Origin: Bifidobacterium goeldii
GTDB taxonomy: Bacteria; Actinomycetota; Actinomycetes; Actinomycetales; Bifidobacteriaceae
Direction of reading: 5' to 3'
Assembly (NCBI RefSeq): GCF_003951095.1
Contig: NZ_QXGL01000001.1
Span: forward strand, 496,001-560,000
DNA: 64,000 bases
A program made the position numbers and the translations under genes. Below the pieces are notes generated by a model, which was not told where the DNA came from, did no database searches, and saw nothing but the letters and a program-made list of their open reading frames with translations. How positions within the stretch are numbered: position 1 is the first letter of the stretch; each line of letters begins with the position of its first letter. Of the stretch, positions 1 to 9,538 are shown one piece after another.

Positions 1-1042
1 TTGATCGCGGCGCATTCGTCTGCGCATCATCATCACTTGGCGGAGCAGGCGGTGTTGGCCACTGCGATCTCGGCAACGCAAGCGCTTCGCGAATCGTTTC
101 ACGCCATAGTGATGGTTTGACCTTGCGCTGAATCGGCGCATAGCGTTCAAACATTTTGTCTTGTTCGCTACCAGTATGCATACGCACACGCTCATTGAGC
201 GAGCGAATCATACGAAATTCGCGCGCGTTACGCGGCTTGCGCGACGCTGCTTCAATAATCGACGCATCCGCCAGCAGCAAACTGGGCGAAATATCGTATT
301 GGCGTGCCAGCGCATCGCGGCGCTCCCACAATGCTTTTGCCACCGCCAAACCTTGCGGATCATGGCCAAGCTCAGTGATGTGCGAAATACGCATCCACGG
401 CGCAGGATGTTCACGTCGAGGAGCCATACCCTGTTCAAGCGCGTAGTGAAACTCTTCGAGCGCCCACTCCCATTTGCCTTGCGCTTTCAACTCTTGGGTC
501 ATTAACGAACGCAGTTCAATCAGCAGCTCAACATCCAGCGCAGCATAATTACGCCAATCGCGTGGCAATGGTCGATACGACCAGTCTGCCGCGGAATGCT
601 CTTTCGCCAGCGTAATACCCAAATAATGCTCGGTTACAGCAGCTAAACCGAAGCGATGCAATCCCAGCAGGCGCGCAGCAATCTCTGTGTCGAACAGTGC
701 GCGCGGGCGTAATCCAATGTCAGCAAAACCGGGCAAATCTTGTACAGCATCATGCAAAATCCACGCATCATCGCCGATAGCCTCATTGAACAGATTCCAA
801 TCCACGCCAGCGCGTGTAAGCGCTATCGGGTCGAACAGTACAATGCCAGCACCCTCACGTTTGAACTGAATCAGCCAATCCTCATGCCCATAACGGAATC
901 CTGACGCTCGTTCAGCGTCAGCAGCAAGAGGCCCTGTAGCCTGCGCCATCTGCTCGCATACAGCCCGGAACCCTTCGGGCGTATCAGTAACAGCAGGTAC
1001 TCCCCCGCGCGGTTCCCTTAACAACCTGGGTTCATCGGTCAA
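1..1042 (-). CDS. rnd: Ribonuclease D, 3'-5' exonuclease with HRDC domain (C-terminus beyond window)
   Basis: DEDD-family 3'-5' exoribonuclease, a class that trims structured RNA precursors such as tRNA. I translated it by hand from the minus strand: 347 codons are open before the window edge. The exonuclease motifs appear in order: DAERASGFRYG (ExoI), HDAVQDLPGF (ExoII) and NYAALDVELL (ExoIII). An HRDC-like helical region follows, around WMRISHITELG. The start is inferred to be TTG at 1042, because AGGAGG lies 9 nt upstream and no ATG is well placed. It overlaps the end of the upstream DUF3000 gene by 11 nt, so the two are probably translationally coupled. The 3' end is missing only because the window stops. 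Confidence 0.88.
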   Translation of the reverse strand, partial: MTDEPRLLREPRGGVPAVTDTPEGFRAVCEQMAQATGPLAADAERASGFRYGHEDWLIQFKREGAGIVLFDPIALTRAGVDWNLFNEAIGDDAWILHDAVQDLPGFADIGLRPRALFDTEIAARLLGLHRFGLAAVTEHYLGITLAKEHSAADWSYRPLPRDWRNYAALDVELLIELRSLMTQELKAQGKWEWALEEFHYALEQGMAPRREHPAPWMRISHITELGHDPQGLAVAKALWERRDALARQYDISPSLLLADASIIEAASRKPRNAREFRMIRSLNERVRMHTGSEQDKMFERYAPIQRKVKPSLWRETIREALALPRSQWPTPPAPPSDDDAQTNAPRS

Positions 1043-1706
1043 CGGACGAATCCTCCTGTTCTCGCTGTTCTTGATAAGCGGCATGAATGAACCGAGCCCA
1101 GAGTTGAATCTGGCCACCAGCATCCAAAACGCCATCTATGCTAGCAATGGGGGTCCATGAGACGCGCATTTCACACCCGCAATCAGCACGATCGGCTACA
1201 GGAAGCGAAGAGCTGCCGGTTTCTGTGGGCGCGGCGAACGTCGTATCTCGTGTAACAGTAACCGTTCCTGAAATACTATCGGGGTCAATATCAACGAGAC
1301 GATCGCACATGTCATCCCAGTACATGGCAGGCGTTAACCCATTATCTTCAAGAGCTGGCAGTGGCATACGCGCGTATGCTACGCAACGCCAATGTGATTG
1401 CCATTGCACCGGCGGCTCGTGCGCGTACAAGAGCATAATCCAACCGTCTGCCGCGCGGGCCGCTGGCTGAGACGGCATAGCGTGACTGTCTTGATTGCAT
1501 GTCAAACCAACACCAATACCATAATCGGCTAGTGATGCGGGTACGGCGATTTCCCGGTATTGGATACCGTTCACACGTGGCATGGTGCGCACTGATTCAA
1601 CTGCCGACCATACGGCATCCGGCACGCCATCAGGCCGGGGCGCAGCATTGATTCCGGTACGCTGCGACAATGGAGCGTCGGCCGGAAAAACGAAAATTTC
1701 AGCCAT
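1032..1706 (-). CDS. DUF3000 family protein
   Basis: A 224-residue soluble protein of the actinobacterial DUF3000 family, whose function is not established. The family look is in the N-terminal VPDAVWSAVESVRT segment and the central WIMLLYAHEPPVQW and WRCVAYARMPL segments. I see no signal peptide or membrane segment. It lies directly upstream of and overlaps rnd, an arrangement I recall in other bifidobacteria and actinobacteria, which hints at RNA metabolism, but that is inference from position only. The C-terminus is acidic and probably disordered. Confidence 0.75.
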   Translation of the reverse strand: MAEIFVFPADAPLSQRTGINAAPRPDGVPDAVWSAVESVRTMPRVNGIQYREIAVPASLADYGIGVGLTCNQDSHAMPSQPAARAADGWIMLLYAHEPPVQWQSHWRCVAYARMPLPALEDNGLTPAMYWDDMCDRLVDIDPDSISGTVTVTRDTTFAAPTETGSSSLPVADRADCGCEMRVSWTPIASIDGVLDAGGQIQLWARFIHAAYQEQREQEDSSVDR

Positions 1707-1796
1707 AACACCAGCCTACGATGTGTAGCTGAGTTTCATGCGTATCGGCACGCGGAACCATGTAGTATGCGGTGCCGCGTGCCGATATGTATGACT

Positions 1797-1852
1797 ATCG
1801 CGCTGTAATTATTGCGCTGTGCTTATTGCGCTGTGACTATTGCGCTGTGCGA
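1797..1852. repeat. 14-bp tandem repeat, four imperfect copies
   Basis: Head-to-tail units of ATTGCGCTGTGCTT or close variants begin at 1797, 1811, 1825 and 1839; the last is partial. The array ends just before the pflA stop codon (1860), so it lies in the 3' untranslated part of the pfl transcript. No open frame uses it. Confidence 0.8.
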
Positions 1853-1859
1853 TTGTGCT

Positions 1860-2738
1860 TTAGTACACAGTGAATCCATGCGATTGGAACTGTTCGGTAA
1901 CACGTTTGCGCATTGCAGCAGACGGTCCCTTCTGGTTTTCCAACGGGTATGGAATACGCAGTTCATGCCACTTCGGGCGGCCAAGCTGGTGGAAGCCCAG
2001 CACGTCAATATGTTCCACTGCATCGCCGAACGTTTCGCAAATTTTTGCTACGTTTTCAACGTTTTCTTCCGACGATGTGAGCCCAGGTACGAGTACAAAA
2101 CGTACCCAAATCTTCTTGCCAGCTTTAGCAAGACGCTGACCAAAATCGATCGTAGGTTGCAGCACGCCACCGGTGACCTTGTGATAAGTTTCCTCATCAC
2201 CAGATTTGACATCGAGCAGGCACAGGTCAATGTCTTCGATCATCTCGTCGGTGTAGTTCTTGTTCAAAAAACCAGACGTATCAAGGCACGTGTGCACACC
2301 CATTTCTTTGGCCGCGCGGAACACGCGTGAAACAAACGCTGGCTGCATCATTGACTCGCCACCGGAGAAGGTGATGCCACCATGCGTGGCTTTAAACAAA
2401 TCCTTGTACCGGTCAACTTTTTTGATCATTGCATCCAAATAGACCGGCTGACCGTCACGCATTTTCCACGTGTCTGGATTCTGGCAGTACTGGCAGCGCA
2501 GGGGGCAGCCTGAAAGGAAGACGGTCATGCGCGTGCCCGGACCGTCCACCGAAGTGTTAATGTCCCACGAGTGTACGAAGCCAATATCGCCGGTTTTCAG
2601 CGCTTCGATACGATCGCGACGGTCGAGGCCAATAGGCGATTCGAAGCCAGAAAGCCCGCCCATGAGCATTTGCGAGGCATACGTTTTTGATTCGCGCAGC
2701 ATGTGGCGCGTGGTGGTGCGGAACTGGGTGTCGGGCAT
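1860..2738 (-). CDS. pflA: Pyruvate formate-lyase activating enzyme (radical SAM)
   Basis: Radical SAM enzyme that installs the glycyl radical on pyruvate formate-lyase. At 292 residues it is close to the usual length for PflA plus an N-terminal extension. The iron-sulfur motif CPLRCQYC (CxxxCxxC) is present, followed by the SAM-binding GGITFSGGE motif and TCLDTSG. Two ATGs lie in tandem (2741 and 2738). I chose 2738 because AGGAGG then sits 6 nt upstream, against 3 nt for the first. It follows its substrate gene pflB on the same strand with 142 bp between them, and that gap holds a strong hairpin that may lower activase expression relative to the abundant lyase. Confidence 0.95.
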   Translation of the reverse strand: MPDTQFRTTTRHMLRESKTYASQMLMGGLSGFESPIGLDRRDRIEALKTGDIGFVHSWDINTSVDGPGTRMTVFLSGCPLRCQYCQNPDTWKMRDGQPVYLDAMIKKVDRYKDLFKATHGGITFSGGESMMQPAFVSRVFRAAKEMGVHTCLDTSGFLNKNYTDEMIEDIDLCLLDVKSGDEETYHKVTGGVLQPTIDFGQRLAKAGKKIWVRFVLVPGLTSSEENVENVAKICETFGDAVEHIDVLGFHQLGRPKWHELRIPYPLENQKGPSAAMRKRVTEQFQSHGFTVY

Positions 2739-2812
2739 CATCGTCCTCCTGATTCCTGAGAAGAGCTTGCATTCTTGACCTACACACGGGTATGCAAGCC
2801 CCTGTATGCAGG

Positions 2813-2840
2813 AAGGGGTGGAGCATGTGCTCCACCCCTT
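2813..2840 (-). terminator. Perfect hairpin between pflB and pflA
   Basis: AAGGGGTGGAGCA at 2813-2825 and its exact reverse complement at 2828-2840 form a 13-bp stem. There is no T-run on the minus strand, so partial termination or RNA stabilisation of the pflB message is more likely than full termination. Confidence 0.6.
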
Positions 2841-2880
2841 CATTGATGTTTACCGCGTGACTGTCACGCTCGCGTTACCG

Positions 2881-5259
2881 TCAGTCGACGACAGCACCCT
2901 GGTGGAACGTACGGGAGATCACGTCGAGCTGCTGCTCCTTGGTGAGCTTGACGAAGTTCACCGCGTAGCCGGAGACGCGCACGGTCAGGTGCGGGTACTT
3001 CTCCGGGTGCTCAACAGCGTCTTCCATGGTCTCGCGACGCAGCACGTTGATGTTTGCGTGGTAGAGGCCGTGGCCGTTACCAGCATCGAGGATGCCGACC
3101 AAGTTGTTGATACGCTCATCCTCATCGCGGCCCAGGCCGTCAGGGGTGATCGTGTTGGTCAGCGAGATGCCGTCCAGTGCGTCGTTGTAGTCGATCTTGC
3201 CGACCGAGAACATCGACGGCAGCATGCCGTGGGAGTCCATGCCGTTCTCCGGGTTAGCGCCTGGAGCGTACGGGGTGCCCTTCTTGTGGCGGGACGGGAA
3301 GGAACCGGTGTTCTTACCGTACTCCACGTTGGAGGTGATGGTCAGGATGGACTGCGTCGGGACAGCACCACGGTAGACGGGCAGGCGCTTGACCTGGCCC
3401 ATGACGGTGGACACAACCCACTTGGCGATGTCGTCAGCACGATCGTCGTCGTTGCCGTAGATCGGGAAGTCGCCTACGGTCTTGTAGCCGACCACCAGAT
3501 CGTCGTCAGCGCCCTCAACGTACTCGTACTCGTGGCCTTCGAGGTTCTTGGCGTCCTTGTTGTAGATCGGGTACACCTTGGCGTACTTGCATGCAGACAG
3601 GGAGTCAGCAGCAATCGACAGACCAGACATACCGCAGCCGAGGGTACGGTACACTTCCTTGTCGTGCAGAGCCATTTCGATGGACTCGTAGGCGTACTTA
3701 TCGTGCATGTAGTGGATGATGTTCAGCGCCTTGACGTAGGTCTCGGACAGCCATTCGAGAGCCTTCTCGTAGTTGGCCTTGACCTTCTCGTAGTCGAGGG
3801 TGCCGTCAGCTTCAGGCAGAACCGGGTCGATAACGCCCTTATCAATAACCTGCATGCCGGTCATCTCATCGCGACCACCGTTGATCGCGTACAGCAGAGC
3901 CTTAGCGGAGTTCACACGAGCTGCGAAGAACTGCATCTGCTTGCCCACGCGCATCGGGGAGACGCAGCATGCGATAGCAGCGTCATCGCCCCAGTGGTTA
4001 CGGATCTCCTTGTCGGACTCGTACTGGATAGCCGAGGTGTCGATGGAGATCTTGGCGCAGAAGCGCTTGTAGCCTTCCGGCAGCTTCGGATCCCAGAAGA
4101 TCGTGATGTTCGGCTCAGGGCCAGGTCCGAGGTGCTCGAGGGTCAGGGTGTTGAGCAGACGGAAGGAGGTCTTGGTGACCATCGGGCGGCCGTCGTCAGC
4201 GAAGCCTGCGTCAGACCAGGTTGCCCAGTACGGATCGCCGGAGAAGATCGCGTCGTAATCCTTGGTACGCAGGAAGCGCACGATACGCAGCTTCATGACG
4301 ATGTTGTCGATGATCTCCTGTGCGTCGGTCTCGGTGATCTTGCCGGCCTTGAGATCGCGCTCGAAGTAGCAGTCGAAGAAGGCGGAGTTACGGCCGAAGG
4401 ACATGGCAGCGCCGTCCTGGCTCTTGACGGAAGCCAGGTAGCCCATGTAGGTCCACTGCACAGCTTCCTGAGCGTTCTGCGCCGGGCGGGTCAGGTCGAG
4501 ACCGTACTCGTTACCGAGGTTGATGAGCTGCTTCAGGGCCTTGATCTGCTCGTCGTGCTCTTCGCGGAAGCGGATCCAGTGCTCGATCTCCGGCTCGGTG
4601 AAGTCGTTGCGGTACGGCACGGAATCCTTGTCGCGCTGCTTGAACTTGATCAGCGCGTTCACGCCGTACAGGGCCACACGACGGTAGTCGCCGATGATGC
4701 GGCCACGGCCGTAAGCATCCGGCAGACCGGTGAGGATCTTGTTGTGGCGAGCAACCTTGATGTCCTTGGTGTACACGCCGAAGACGCCGTCGTTGTGGGT
4801 CTTGCGGTACTTGGTGAAGATCTTCTTGATCTCCGGATCCGGCTCCTTGCCGGCTTCCTTGATAGCCTGCTCAACCATGCGCCAGCCACCGTTCGGCATC
4901 ATCGCACGCTTGCAGGGCACGTCGGTCTGCAGACCAACGATCACATTGTCAACTTCCGGGGACTCAATGTAGCCAGCCGGGAATGCGTCGATGCCAGCCG
5001 GGGTGTGGGTATCAACATCGTAGACACGCTGCTTACGCTCGACTGCCAGGTAGTTGTCGTCGAGGTACTTCCACAGGTGCTTGGTCTTCTCGGTGGCGTT
5101 GGCGAGGAAGGATTCATCGCCAGTGTACGGGGTGTAGTTCTTCTGAATAAAGTCGCGGACGTCAATGTCCTTCTGCCAGTTGCCCTCAGCAAAACCGTCC
5201 CAAGCCTTTGCCTGGAGCTCTTCGGGGGAGAGAGCGGTAGCGTCTACTGCTGCTGTCAT
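2881..5259 (-). CDS. pflB: Formate C-acetyltransferase (pyruvate formate-lyase)
   Basis: Glycyl-radical enzyme converting pyruvate and CoA to formate and acetyl-CoA; in bifidobacteria it feeds formate and ethanol production at the end of the bifid shunt. The 792-residue product has the adjacent catalytic cysteines in [12 protein letters not shown] (near residue 428) and the C-terminal glycyl-radical loop RVSGYAVNF (near residue 765). I chose ATG 5259 because AAGGAG precedes it at good spacing; an upstream in-frame extension to 5358 has no such signal and runs through the promoter region. Codon use is strongly biased, as for a highly expressed gene. A CRP/GlxR-like palindrome lies about 100 bp upstream. 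Confidence 0.97.
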   Translation of the reverse strand: MTAAVDATALSPEELQAKAWDGFAEGNWQKDIDVRDFIQKNYTPYTGDESFLANATEKTKHLWKYLDDNYLAVERKQRVYDVDTHTPAGIDAFPAGYIESPEVDNVIVGLQTDVPCKRAMMPNGGWRMVEQAIKEAGKEPDPEIKKIFTKYRKTHNDGVFGVYTKDIKVARHNKILTGLPDAYGRGRIIGDYRRVALYGVNALIKFKQRDKDSVPYRNDFTEPEIEHWIRFREEHDEQIKALKQLINLGNEYGLDLTRPAQNAQEAVQWTYMGYLASVKSQDGAAMSFGRNSAFFDCYFERDLKAGKITETDAQEIIDNIVMKLRIVRFLRTKDYDAIFSGDPYWATWSDAGFADDGRPMVTKTSFRLLNTLTLEHLGPGPEPNITIFWDPKLPEGYKRFCAKISIDTSAIQYESDKEIRNHWGDDAAIACCVSPMRVGKQMQFFAARVNSAKALLYAINGGRDEMTGMQVIDKGVIDPVLPEADGTLDYEKVKANYEKALEWLSETYVKALNIIHYMHDKYAYESIEMALHDKEVYRTLGCGMSGLSIAADSLSACKYAKVYPIYNKDAKNLEGHEYEYVEGADDDLVVGYKTVGDFPIYGNDDDRADDIAKWVVSTVMGQVKRLPVYRGAVPTQSILTITSNVEYGKNTGSFPSRHKKGTPYAPGANPENGMDSHGMLPSMFSVGKIDYNDALDGISLTNTITPDGLGRDEDERINNLVGILDAGNGHGLYHANINVLRRETMEDAVEHPEKYPHLTVRVSGYAVNFVKLTKEQQLDVISRTFHQGAVVD

Positions 5260-5350
5260 TTTCACTCCTTGGTGTTGTATGCAACGCATCATCACGTTGT
5301 GTTCAGGAATGATTCTACCCGCGTACACCTCAAGGCGAGCTGAATATGAC

Positions 5351-5366
5351 AGTGACATATCTCACA
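5351..5366. promoter_or_regulatory. CRP/GlxR-like palindrome upstream of pflB
   Basis: On the minus strand this reads TGTGAGATATGTCACT, matching the actinobacterial GlxR/CRP consensus TGTGANNTANNTCACA at all but the last base. A looser TGTGA-N4-TCACG lies next to it at 5370-5383. The site is 92-107 bp upstream of the pflB start. The presence of a cognate regulator in this genome cannot be seen here. Confidence 0.4.
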
Positions 5367-5440
5367 TTCTGTGATCGTTCACGCAGTTCAAACGCACATT
5401 GTTAATGTTCATCTGTGTGATAGCTGTATGCTTCGATGTT

Positions 5441-5477
5441 TGCGATGCCAGCCTGGTATGGGCCAGGTGGCATCGCA
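5441..5477 (-). terminator. Hairpin terminator after the SPOR-like gene
   Basis: TGCGATGCCA (5441-5450) pairs with TGGCATCGCA (5468-5477), extended by CCTGG/CCAGG after a one-base bulge, with a 6-nt loop. It lies just downstream of the small gene ending at 5503 and before the pflB promoter region. There is no T-run. Confidence 0.55.
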
Positions 5478-5502
5478 TATACATCATCTCCTTGCGCGCT
5501 CT

Positions 5503-5814
5503 TTATTGTGCAGCGGACGGCGATGAGTTCGCAGTACCAGTATCCGCATCCCCCTCCGCGTCACTTTCCACGTCACTTTTGGCAGCGGGATTGGCAGCGG
5601 AATCAGTGGTGGGATTGCCACCCTCGTCGTCATCCCACTTGTTCCATTCGCGGTCGACCGCCTCCCAGGTCAGGTTGCGTTCTTTCGCGATTTTCCAAGC
5701 GTCAATAGCATCCTGACGGGTTTTGTACGGTCCCATGCGCTGTGTACTGGGTGAAAGCAAACCCTGCTCAGGCTGTTCAGTTTTTGTGTTGAAATACCAA
5801 CGACGATCGGCCAT
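5503..5814 (-). CDS. Small conserved actinobacterial protein (SPOR-like)
   Basis: A 103-residue protein with no signal peptide or membrane segment. The N-terminal two thirds carry a pattern I associate with a short actinobacterial family often labelled SPOR domain-containing: RWYFNTKT, then MGPYKTRQDAIDAWKIA, where a GPY turn is followed by a helix. The C-terminal 40 residues are acidic and rich in Ala, Ser and Asp and are probably disordered. Function is unknown. It lies 66 bp downstream of nadE and is followed by a strong hairpin, so it may be the last gene of that transcript. Confidence 0.6.
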   Translation of the reverse strand: MADRRWYFNTKTEQPEQGLLSPSTQRMGPYKTRQDAIDAWKIAKERNLTWEAVDREWNKWDDDEGGNPTTDSAANPAAKSDVESDAEGDADTGTANSSPSAAQ

Positions 5815-5880
5815 ATCAACCTTCTTTGCGATGTGTTACACACTCTCAACACTTGTTACTCAATACCGCACACTACTCCG

Positions 5881-7578
5881 CTACTCGCGGAATGCGTTCG
5901 TAACCGGCAAGCGACGGTCGCGGCCAAAGGCAAGCGCAGTCACCTTAGGGCCAAGCGGGTACTGGCGGCGCTTCCATTCAGCGCGGTCCACCAGTCGCAT
6001 CACCGTGTCAACAGTCTTTGCGTCAAAACCGTCAGCCAGCAAGTCGGCACGACCATGCGCATGTTCAATGTACGCGGCGAGCACCTTGTCGAGCAGCTCG
6101 TATTCCGGTAGCGAATCAGAATCCTTCTGGCCGGGGCGCAATTCTGCACTCGGTGCCTTTTCAATCGAATTCACCGGAATCATCACACCGTTCGGCAATG
6201 GCTTGCCCGCTCCCCTACTCTCATTGCCAACAATGCGCAATCCACCAACGCCAATGCCAGCTTGAGCTGCACGGTTACGCCAACGGCTCAACTCCCATAC
6301 GCGAGTCTTGAGCAAATCTTTAATTGGCGCGTATCCGCCGACAGCATCGCCGTAAATCGTTGAATATCCGCATGCCAGTTCGGACTTGTTGCCGGTAGCA
6401 ACGGCCAAAAGGCCCTTGGAATTGGAGTATGCCATCACGATGACGCCACGAATGCGCGCCTGCAAGTTTTCAGCTGCCACACCTTCAAGTGCAAGCTGAC
6501 CTTGGAACGCATTAAACAATGGCTCAATCGGCTGAATATCGTAATGTGCGCCAATATTGGCCGCCAAATCGGCAGCATCATCTTTGGAACCATCCGACGA
6601 GTACATACTCGGCATGGAAATACCGTGCACGTTTGCGCCACCGCACGCATCGGCTGCCATTGCCGCCACCAGTGCCGAGTCAATGCCACCAGACAAGCCG
6701 AGGCATACGCCAGTGAAATGATTCTTGGCCATGTAATCCTTCAAGCCAAGCACGCACGCGGTATACACTTCTTCATCTGGGTCGAGCGCAGGCTCGATGT
6801 CACCAGGCGTTTGATGCTGTGCACTCGTATCAAGATCAAAGAAGCCAAGATGCTCAACAAACATTGGAGAGCGTTCAAGCAGCGTGCCATCAGCATCCAC
6901 TACAAAACTGCCACCGTCAAAAACAAGATCGTCCTGGCCGCCAACTTGATTGACATAGATCACCGGCGCGTGCACTTCAGCTGCGCGGCGAACCGCCAAA
7001 TCGTAGCGCGTGTGCGTCTTGCCTTCTTCATATGGCGAGCCGTTCATCGTCATCAGCACGTCAATGCCCTGCTCAGCGAGCGCGGCTACCGGGCCACCAT
7101 CCTGCCAAATGTCTTCGCAAATGGCCACGCCAATGCGTACACCGTCAACTTCGAGCACGGTAGAACGCTCACCAGCAGCGAAAATACGAAACTCGTCAAA
7201 CACACCATAGTTGGGCAGGAAGTGCTTATCGTACGCGGCGCTCACAGTGCCATCATGCAGTACAACCATGCGGTTGCGCGGCTTGTCGAGCGCATGATCA
7301 GTGCCGACGGTGCCAACAGCTACATACAGGTCGCCGAGCCCGTCGGCTTCCAGTTCAGTAGCTAACCAATTCGCCTTATCCCATGCGGCTTGGCGGAAGG
7401 TGCGGCGCAATGCCAGATCCTCAATCGGGTATCCGGTAAGCGTCATTTCAGGAAATACGACAACGCGAGCGCCGCCGTGCGCAGCAAGATGCGCGTACTG
7501 CATGATTCGGTCGGCGTTGCCGTCAAGGTCGCCGACGCAAGTGTCGATCTGGGCGAGAGCAAAACGAAGCTGAGTCAT
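5881..7578 (-). CDS. nadE: Glutamine-dependent NAD+ synthetase
   Basis: Last step of NAD biosynthesis: amidation of nicotinic acid adenine dinucleotide using ammonia from glutamine. The 565-residue protein has an N-terminal nitrilase-type glutaminase domain with the Glu-Lys-Cys triad in VVFPEMTLTGYP, YDKHFLPNYGVFDE and VAICEDIW. The C-terminal synthetase domain has the PP-loop LSGGIDSALVA and later KSELACGYSTIYGD. I chose ATG 7578 (MTQLRFALAQID), the family's usual start; the frame extends to 7605 but without support. It lies 45 bp downstream of the amidohydrolase gene and may be cotranscribed with it. Confidence 0.95.
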   Translation of the reverse strand: MTQLRFALAQIDTCVGDLDGNADRIMQYAHLAAHGGARVVVFPEMTLTGYPIEDLALRRTFRQAAWDKANWLATELEADGLGDLYVAVGTVGTDHALDKPRNRMVVLHDGTVSAAYDKHFLPNYGVFDEFRIFAAGERSTVLEVDGVRIGVAICEDIWQDGGPVAALAEQGIDVLMTMNGSPYEEGKTHTRYDLAVRRAAEVHAPVIYVNQVGGQDDLVFDGGSFVVDADGTLLERSPMFVEHLGFFDLDTSAQHQTPGDIEPALDPDEEVYTACVLGLKDYMAKNHFTGVCLGLSGGIDSALVAAMAADACGGANVHGISMPSMYSSDGSKDDAADLAANIGAHYDIQPIEPLFNAFQGQLALEGVAAENLQARIRGVIVMAYSNSKGLLAVATGNKSELACGYSTIYGDAVGGYAPIKDLLKTRVWELSRWRNRAAQAGIGVGGLRIVGNESRGAGKPLPNGVMIPVNSIEKAPSAELRPGQKDSDSLPEYELLDKVLAAYIEHAHGRADLLADGFDAKTVDTVMRLVDRAEWKRRQYPLGPKVTALAFGRDRRLPVTNAFRE

Positions 7579-7623
7579 GGCTCCCCAGTGTAGTGCACAG
7601 TGCACGCGACTGGGCGGCGTGGC

Positions 7624-8772
7624 TCAGCGCAATTCGTCCAGTACGCGCAATGCTGCGTGCGCGTAAAAGTTCACTGCCGGTTCAACAGCCTCATCCAAGC
7701 CGATGAAATGCGGGCTATGCCAGTCAGCACACCCCGGCTGCCCGTTCGAACCAATGAACGCAAACACGAGTCGTGCTTTACGTTCAAATTCGACAAAGTC
7801 CTCCCCTGCCATGCTGGCACGAATTGGCTTCAACGTTGCGTATCTAGGAACGTCTGCGGCCACCGCTTCAGCTAGCGGCGCATCATTGACCAGTGGCATT
7901 TGAATGCAATCCCAGTCCACGTCTGCGTCAATGCCGTACGCTTCAGCAGTATGGTTCACTTCGGAGATAAAACGGTTGTGTACCAGCGTTTCATCGTCAC
8001 GGTCGAAGAAGCGCACCGTGCCTTGGAATCCAGCCTCGGCCGGTACCACATTCCACACATCGCCGCCATGCACTTCGGTAACAGACAGGACTACCGCGTG
8101 GAATGGTGATACATTGCGGCTCACGATGGTCTGCAGTGCAAGAATCATCGTAGCGAGCGCTTCGATAGGACCGGTACCTTTTTGCGGGTAGCCAGCATGC
8201 GTGCCTTGTGCGTGCAACGTGACTTTGAACTTCACGCAGCCGGCCATCATTGGTTCAGGACCGATCGCAATCTGACCGGGCGCATAATTCGGATTGTTAT
8301 GCGTGCCGATAATGGCTTCAACATCATCAGCGACACCAGCGGCGATGACTTTGCGCGCACCCATGCCGAGCTCTTCAGCAGGCTGGAATACGATTTTGAT
8401 ACTTCCTGCAATCAGGTCGCGATGCTCGGCGAGCCAGAACGCAGCACCGAGCAAACCACTCATATGCAAATCATGACCGCACGCGTGCATCACACCATTA
8501 TTGACGGAGGAGAACGGCAAACCCGTTTCTTCATGTACTGGCAAAGCATCAATATCAGCGCGTAATGCAATACGCGGGCCGGGTTTACTTCCTTCAATCA
8601 GCCCCACTGCACCGGTTTCTATTGGCGCGTCAAGCACAGTGATGCCATGCTCGCGCATTTGCTCTCTCAAGTACGCGGTGGTTTCGCGTTCTTCAAAACT
8701 GCGTTCGGGGTGCGCGTGCAAATAGTGGCGGATGGCGATGAGATCATCACCAATAGTGATGTGCCCAATCAT
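7624..8772 (-). CDS. M20-family amidohydrolase (N-acyl-amino-acid / hippurate hydrolase type)
   Basis: Cytoplasmic metallo-amidohydrolase of 382 residues, similar to hippurate hydrolases and N-acyl-L-amino-acid amidohydrolases. Metal-binding segments are visible: ADIDALPVHE, HACGHDLHMSG with the active-site Cys-Gly-His, QPAEELGMG with the general-base Glu pair, and a C-terminal HSPHF. The exact substrate cannot be read from the sequence. It lies 34 bp downstream of metI on the same strand, at the end of the methionine-type importer operon. A role in releasing a transported N-acyl amino acid, for example N-acyl-methionine, is a reasonable but unproven inference. Confidence 0.85.
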   Translation of the reverse strand: MIGHITIGDDLIAIRHYLHAHPERSFEERETTAYLREQMREHGITVLDAPIETGAVGLIEGSKPGPRIALRADIDALPVHEETGLPFSSVNNGVMHACGHDLHMSGLLGAAFWLAEHRDLIAGSIKIVFQPAEELGMGARKVIAAGVADDVEAIIGTHNNPNYAPGQIAIGPEPMMAGCVKFKVTLHAQGTHAGYPQKGTGPIEALATMILALQTIVSRNVSPFHAVVLSVTEVHGGDVWNVVPAEAGFQGTVRFFDRDDETLVHNRFISEVNHTAEAYGIDADVDWDCIQMPLVNDAPLAEAVAADVPRYATLKPIRASMAGEDFVEFERKARLVFAFIGSNGQPGCADWHSPHFIGLDEAVEPAVNFYAHAALRVLDELR

Positions 8773-8806
8773 GGGGAGCCTCCTGATTGATGTGAGCTGC
8801 CGTGAC

Positions 8807-9538
8807 TTACTGCTGACGTTTCAGAATACGCTTGGCGATCGCATTCGCGATACCTTGCACAACCTGAACGAGCACGATCATGATGATGACAGCCGTCCAC
8901 GTAACGGTTTGATCAAACTTCTGATAACCATAAGCGATCGCGAAGTTACCCAATCCGCCGCCGCCGATATAGCCGGCCATCGCGGACATATCGAGTACAC
9001 CGATAAATAGGAACGCGTATGCAAGAATCAGCGGAGCGAGCGCTTCAGGAATGAGTACCGTGCGAATAATCGTAAGCTTTGAAGCGCCCATCGCGCGTGC
9101 AGCTTCGATCATGCCATGATCAACTGGTACGAGATTTTGCTCAACCAGTCGAGACGTGGCAACTGTGCACATCACTACCATGGGGAAAATTGCTGCCACA
9201 GTGCCGATTGACGTGCCAACAACAGCGATCGTTACCGGTTGCATTGCGGCGAGGAAAATAATGAATGGGATCGGGCGGATGATGTTGACAATGAAGTCAA
9301 GAATGCGATAAATAATCGCGTTCTCAAACAGGTTACCCGGGCGCGTACCGTACAGAACCACGCCAAGCACGAGACCGAGGAAACCACCGATTACCAACGT
9401 AACCAGTACCATTTCGAGTGTTTGACCAATGGACTGGAACAGTAATGGTTTGAGCACGGTCCAATCAGTTGGTCGCGCGGCCAGAATCGTCGTGTGCGAA
9501 TGTGCCACGGTTGCAATCGTGGTTACCGTTGCGTTCAT
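8807..9538 (-). CDS. metI: Methionine-type ABC transporter permease
   Basis: Integral membrane subunit of a MetNIQ-type importer: 243 residues, with five or six hydrophobic segments after a short polar N-terminus. The coupling-helix EAA region is IEAARAMGASKLTIIRTVLIPEALAPLI. The start overlaps the metN stop by 4 nt (ATGA), with AAGGAG just upstream inside metN, so translation is coupled. The whole metQ-metN-metI order is on the minus strand. Substrate could be D/L-methionine or a related amino acid or dipeptide. Confidence 0.92.
   Translation of the reverse strand: MNATVTTIATVAHSHTTILAARPTDWTVLKPLLFQSIGQTLEMVLVTLVIGGFLGLVLGVVLYGTRPGNLFENAIIYRILDFIVNIIRPIPFIIFLAAMQPVTIAVVGTSIGTVAAIFPMVVMCTVATSRLVEQNLVPVDHGMIEAARAMGASKLTIIRTVLIPEALAPLILAYAFLFIGVLDMSAMAGYIGGGGLGNFAIAYGYQKFDQTVTWTAVIIMIVLVQVVQGIANAIAKRILKRQQ

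Noticed and set aside
2806..5343. 845-codon open frame on the plus strand opposite pflB
   Set aside because: It is the mirror of the strongly biased pflB codons; no ribosome-binding site, Val/Leu-rich nonsense composition, and pflB on the other strand has all catalytic motifs.
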